A stretch of 64,000 bases of DNA from Ulota crispa. Its lineage: Eukaryota; Streptophyta; Bryopsida; Orthotrichales; Orthotrichaceae. The notes below the pieces were generated by a model. It made no database searches. It was not told where the DNA came from and saw nothing but the letters and a program-made list of their open reading frames with translations. Below, in pieces: positions 60,025 to 64,000 of this stretch. The stretch is from assembly GCA_963920765.1 (NCBI GenBank), contig OY987244.1:27880358-27944357 (forward strand). Direction: 5' to 3'. Each line of letters starts with the position of its first letter. Position 1 is the first letter of the stretch. Position numbers and translations under genes: made by a program.

Positions 60025-60328
60025 ACTTTTGAATGGATTTTTTTACTGTGGATTTTTCTCCAAGCTCTAGTGTACTTGAGGTTCATTTTTAATATTTTCT
60101 AACTCTAAAAAACTCAAGATTGCAATGGACATCTTTATACAAAATCTTGAGTAGAAAAATTGTCAACATTAATTTTCTAAATCAGATTTTTAATGTTGAA
60201 AATAACTTCAAAACAAATGAGTATTGAAAAAACAAAAAAAACTAAAAAGTAATGATTTGATAAGGTTTTATTCATCTTCAAAGTTTTGTAAACACCCAAA
60301 TTGGGTGCCTTGGGCATTTAGAGGCTAA
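59597..60328 (+). mobile_element. TTAA element, family G, copy 3
   Basis: Left end TGACTCCTAAATGCC, right end GGGCATTTAGAGGCTAA, both slightly decayed. Matches 23361-24009 in reverse. Carries the (TA)n tract. The 65-codon frame at 59905 is mostly microsatellite and not a gene. Confidence 0.62.
59947..60024. repeat. (TA)n microsatellite
   Basis: About 39 TA units with one TG interruption near 60011. The homologous position in 23361-24009 has only a short AT-rich stretch, so the tract arose inside this copy. Confidence 0.95.
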
Positions 60329-60643
60329 GGTAGGAGCACCCATAAGCATCAAACTAAGGGTTTTGAACATGATGACTATTAATAAACATTTAGCAAATTA
60401 TAAGATCCTATTAGGAATAGAAAAATAATGAGTTTGCACATTCAAATGTATTATTTGGATACTGTGAGAATAAGTTGTGAATTTTTAAAGAGCAAACTAC
60501 CATTGCACCATAACCAACACTAAGGTTTCATGTTCACATGCTATACATCCTTATTAGTACATCTATTTACTTCCACAGATTTTCCAAGATTTTAGAGGTA
60601 ACGGTTATGGGGACACTAATGCTTATGGGTGTTCCTACCACAT
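60325..60643 (+). mobile_element. GGTA-type element
   Basis: CTAAGGTAGGAGCACCCATAA at the left, TTATGGGTGTTCCTACC at the right, 319 bp, closest to 54957-55277. The left border is shared with the family G element; both borders have drifted from TTAA. Confidence 0.68.
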
Positions 60644-61377
60644 GTACGGGTGAATTAGGTGGTGGAGCCACTTCAAAAAAGTTACCCAACAACATGTGAT
60701 GCTTCAAGATCCTCCCCTAAAATTGTGTAGCACATCCTTCTTGCTACTGCACACACATAATAATGGTAGCAAGACCCGCACACCCATTGCTCACTCCTAT
60801 TTTTACTCCAAAATTATAGGCTGCCCAGGTCAGTATAGTTTTTCCCTGCAGCACACGCTCGTGTAAACGCCCTGTGAGCATCAGGAGTGTATGAATGATG
60901 AGCAAAGAACCTCAAACCTTGCGCTGGTGTTTACACACCTGAAGACCATGGGAGGGAGCATAGGATTAGGGGCTCAGAACAAGCACCACCACAGATTGCT
61001 GAATTATTTCAGGAGATTCTGCTTGCTTGGCAAAGCCAGAGCCGAAGATCTTTTAGGTCCACGCAATTGGCGGTGGAGGAGGGCATAGGCCGCATAGCTT
61101 GGCCTTGGAGAGCAAGCAAGGACTCAAGGAGTCGGGGAGGAAGGCCCGAGTTGGCGGGTGGTGCAGGTCTGGCGGTATGCATTCCGGAGATTGTGCTCCT
61201 CACACGTTCCTGCCCATGCAAGCACTGCACTCCTGACACACACTAGCGGTAGTCACGGTTCAATTTTTATCATTCTCAATCTTCACGGAAATCGATGTGG
61301 CTGTCAATCTGCGATTTGTGCAAGAGGTTTTTTGTGAAAATTGAGAATTTTTTTAATCCTTGCCTAGGCGTAGAGAA
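60644..61377. other. GC-richer intergenic or 5' leader
   Basis: No recognised element. GC is above the repeats. AATCTTCACGGAAATC occurs at about 61278 and again at about 61487. It may include the promoter and leader of the candidate gene at 61378. Confidence 0.4.
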
Positions 61378-61579
61378 ATGGCGTCCTTCAGGTTTCGCAA
61401 GAGAACTTTTACTTCTTGTAATTTTGGGTTCATTTCGCGTTGCTGCTCCCATTGTATTGGCTTGTACTTTCACTCTGCCTTTTCTCAATCTTCACGGAAA
61501 TCTGAACCTCAGACCAATTGTGACTACCACTACTGTCTCCCCATCCGAGAGCCTAAGATGGATGCAAGGGCTAGGGTTA
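61378..61579 (+). CDS. Possible first exon of an unrecognised gene
   Basis: ATG at 61378 in a good context (GAAATGGCG) opens a frame reading MASFRFRKRTFTSC and later LPIREPKMDARARVK. A plausible donor AAG^GTTGGG follows at about 61579/61580; without splicing the frame continues to 61680. The sequence is GC-richer than the repeats and seemingly single-copy. From 61609 to 63818 only mobile elements follow, which would make them an intron; AAAAAACAG at 63836-63844 could be an acceptor. The rest would lie beyond the window. No family recognised; it may be a chance frame. Confidence 0.3.
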
Positions 61580-61608
61580 AGGTTGGGCCACACATGCCAA
61601 AACAGGCG

Positions 61609-61688
61609 TTAACCCCTCAACTCCCAGGTATCAAAGAAAACACAAGGAATGGATCAAAGTTTTTGTTGTTGGGATGTTGAGGCGTTAA
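61609..61688. mobile_element. 80-bp miniature TTAA element
   Basis: TTAACCCCTCAACTCCCAG and TGGGATGTTGAGGCGTTAA, inverted ends with TTAA at both borders. The right TTAA is shared with the fold-back element. The smallest member of the superfamily here. Confidence 0.62.
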
Positions 61689-62308
61689 CCCCTAAAGGAC
61701 CAACTGTCCCCTTGGGGGACAATTGAATTTTGGGCATGTACCTACATTTAGTCTACATTTTGTGATTTTTGAAACTTTTATTGAAGGTGTGGAATTCAAA
61801 GATCTAAGTGGGCATCTAATTTTCTCTTCATTCTGACATTTATTGAAGAAGTTAAAAATGAATTTCAAAAAATGGGTGAGATCGGGCAGCCCAAATGTTT
61901 CTTTAAAAATTGCATTTAAAAAAAATAAAAATATGAAATAGGTTCTTTAGACTTATATATAGGTGGGGAGATTTGAATCATTCAATTTTGATTGATGAGA
62001 TGACAGTTATGAGAAGTTTTTGTTTGCAAGTAAGTGTGGGTTTGAGACCTTTTTTTTTTAATTTTTAATTTTTAAATGCAAATTTAAAAAAAACATTTGG
62101 GCTGCCCAATCTCGCCCCTTTTCCAGAAATTCATTTTTAACTTCTTCAATAAACGTCAAAATGGAAAAAAAAATAGACGCCCACATAGATCTTTGAATTC
62201 CCCACCTTCCATAAAAGTTTCAAAAAATCACAAAATGTAGACTAAATGTAGGTACATGCCCAAAATTCATTTGTCCCCCAAAAGGAGGCTTGGTCCTATA
62301 GGGATTAA
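61685..62308. mobile_element. Fold-back family A element
   Basis: 624 bp with TTAA at both borders. Both halves are versions of the family A left end: TTAACCCCTAAAGGACCAAC onwards, and at the right the inverse down to GGTCCTATAGGGATTAA. Arms of about 290 bp (61685-61985, 62015-62308) carry the same sequence, for example GAATTCAAAGATCTA and TAGATCTTTGAATTC. The other end of family A is missing. Confidence 0.72.
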
Positions 62309-62466
62309 GGTAGTAATACCATAAACAGTTACTCCCCCGATAATGGCAGAGTAGACTGTTCTAAAACCAACAGGAGTTGGCTTTGAAAAAGATTTTGAAA
62401 ATATGCTATTTCCTCGCATTTGATTGGTTCAAACTTGTTTTGGAACAAGGTTCTAGAGGTAGATGT

Positions 62467-62698
62467 TTAACCCCTGAACGACCCAATAGCCCATTGCGGC
62501 CGTATGTATGGTCGTATGTATAGACCTATGTGAGCTGCTTTGAGGGCTTTCCAATTTTTATTATGCACTCACCATCATACAACCCTTCAATATACATGGT
62601 TGTAACACTTAATTTCTAGCTGATTCAAACTTCTGAATATTGGTTGCGACTGTATTTGGTACCATATCTCTAGAACCCAAGGGCTCTTTAGGGGTTAA
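62467..62698. mobile_element. 232-bp miniature TTAA element (nested)
   Basis: TTAACCCCTGAACGACCC and GGGCTCTTTAGGGGTTAA, TTAA at both borders. It occupies the host position that holds the 649-bp family G element in the other host copy. Confidence 0.7.
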
Positions 62699-62831
62699 GG
62701 TGCACTTATGAAATGAGAATTGGTCGAAACCCTAAATCCACATTTATATTGCATAAAATATTCATTCTTGAGTAAGTTTTATTTATTTATTTTTGCACTC
62801 TTCCTTATCCTTGTTTCTCCACAGATTGAGC

Positions 62832-63746
62832 TCAACCCTTTAACGACCACATCCATTTTCACAGAATCCACTGAAAATAGGGGCTGTAAGCTTAGATTTG
62901 GAATTGACTCTAATATGGACCCATTTTCAATAATCCAACCGTACGAATGGGAAATACACCTTGTTGATTGTAAAGCACCAAAATTTCAGCTAGATCTACC
63001 ATTGGAGGTGAAATACTATAATGATTGAGTGAGCCGTATGCAGAAAATCTTTTGTGTTTCATTCTTGTTTAGTTTTGAGTATTAACTTTTCATGCAAGCT
63101 TTGATTGAGAAGAGCCTTACATTTCTAAAAAGCAGGGTTTCCCACCTTTCCAACAAGACTAGTCTCACACAAAATAGACAAAAATAGCAATCACAAGGTG
63201 TAGCTAAGTGGACAAAAAGGGTCAAAAAACCCACTTTCTTTGCTACCCTAAAATGGTTCTACAAGAAATTTGATAATTATTTTGGAAAATCCAATTGGTG
63301 AAAACAATCAAGAATTGGCCTTAAATGTAGGATGACAAATTTTAAAGCAAGAATGACAACAACATTTTAGTAGATTTTCAAATGCTACAATTATACTACT
63401 ACCATATATGAAAACAATACAAGCATATTTCTTAAGCAATTTGAAATTTTTTAGAATTGTGCAATTGAAATTTGACATTCTTCTTGCATACTTGATGTAT
63501 TGTGTTGTTGCTTTGATCCATCTTTGACAAAAAATGGATACGTATTTTGAAGCCATGCCGTATAAACACCATCATTTGACAACTCACATACCCAATTGCA
63601 TTGTTATTTTTTTAGATGGATGCAAAATTCTTGTGATCACATGCGTACTTCAAGACCAAATTCCATATTATTGAGCAATTTCAACCTACAGGCCAAAAAC
63701 CATTCCCAACGACCAAAATATGGTTGCGTGGTCCTTAAAGGGTTAA
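62832..63746 (-). mobile_element. TTAA element, family F, copy 2 (nested, full length)
   Basis: Bounded by TCAA (62832-62835) and TTAA (63743-63746); inner ends CCCTTTAACGACCAC and GTGGTCCTTAAAGGG. The host copy near 23.2 kb has a single TTAA at this point (GAGCTTAATTTCTC on the minus strand), so the site before insertion is known. Minus frame 63308-63556 starts MASKYVSIFCQRWI; coding not established. Confidence 0.82.
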
Positions 63747-63818
63747 TTTCTCAAAAAATTCCCCATATCTTACATGCTAAAGTGGCTTATTTTAACTGTT
63801 TATGGTATTTCTACCTTA

Positions 63819-64000
63819 GAAACTAATGTTTTGTAAAAAACAGGGAGTGGAGAGCGGAGTTACTGGTTTTTGGAAAACAGATTCTTTGACTTTCAGAGGG
63901 CCTACTTTTTTGGTTTGTTCAAAAACGTTAGTTTTGAGAGTTCACAAACCGGCGTCTCAAACCTCCTACCCTAGAATGGTGGAGAGGTTATCTTTAGGTG
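63819..64000. other. Right edge, unassigned
   Basis: No repeat recognised. Possible continuation of the candidate gene at 61378, not testable within the window. Confidence 0.3.

Larger units (their letters stand above)
62305..63818 (+). mobile_element. Long GGTA-type element, copy 2
   Basis: Ends TTAAGGTAGTAATACCATAAA and TTTATGGTATTTCTACCTTA. Matches 23163-24169 in reverse. Two TTAA elements are nested (62467-62698 and 62832-63746). Removing them leaves about 370 bp, the same as copy 1 without its insert. Confidence 0.72.

Noticed and set aside
57537-60875. A 3.3-kb element with GGCCGTTTACAC-like ends
   Set aside because: The inverted match is short, flanking duplications are absent, and several complete elements lie in between.
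62720-63028. 102-codon + frame
   Set aside because: It crosses the border between a host repeat and a nested TTAA element and is not preserved in the other copies.

Overview
The window looks like nuclear DNA of a land plant. Two intron-containing genes have clear plant homologues: an SGB1/plastidic-glucose-transporter-type sugar carrier and the NAC-beta subunit BTF3. The BTF3 promoter carries a plant telo-box. Around the genes lies AT-rich DNA full of plant-type mobile elements (CACTA, Mutator-type MITEs with 9-bp target duplications, Harbinger-type MITE, a tRNA-derived SINE, a probable Helitron). Two or three genes in 64 kb, with introns of 107-539 bp, suggests a medium to large genome. I cannot name the lineage; a seed-free plant is only a guess.

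Layout. 1-3.6 kb: unassigned, weakly gene-like. 3.6-31.3 kb: almost continuous repeats. The dominant signal is a superfamily of 0.08-1.1 kb elements starting TTAACCCCTAAAGG and ending in the inverse, bounded by TTAA and often joined end to end so that neighbours share one TTAA (unbroken from 7331 to 13524 apart from 3 bp). A second TTAA-bounded group starts TTAAGGTAG. A 3.16-kb CACTA element lies at 16457-19611. 31.3-39.7 kb: a gene island free of recognisable elements, with the 13-exon sugar transporter (32301-36185) and the 5-exon BTF3 gene (37509-39070), both on +. 39.7-51 kb: repeats, including an 879-bp palindrome. 51.1-51.6 kb: an ankyrin-repeat coding fragment on -. 51.6-64 kb: more TTAA elements, a Mutator-type MITE, a (TA)n tract inside a repeat copy, and a possible first exon of an unrecognised gene at 61378 that may run off the right edge.

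The most notable result is that paralogous repeat copies show filled and empty sites. The element at 62832-63746 is missing from the related copy near 23.2 kb, where a single TTAA remains. This supports TTAA as a target-site duplication and points to non-autonomous piggyBac-like transposons, unusual for a plant. No transposase was recognised. The two full genes are ordinary housekeeping genes: hexose transport across an endomembrane or plastid envelope, and co-translational chaperoning at the ribosome.
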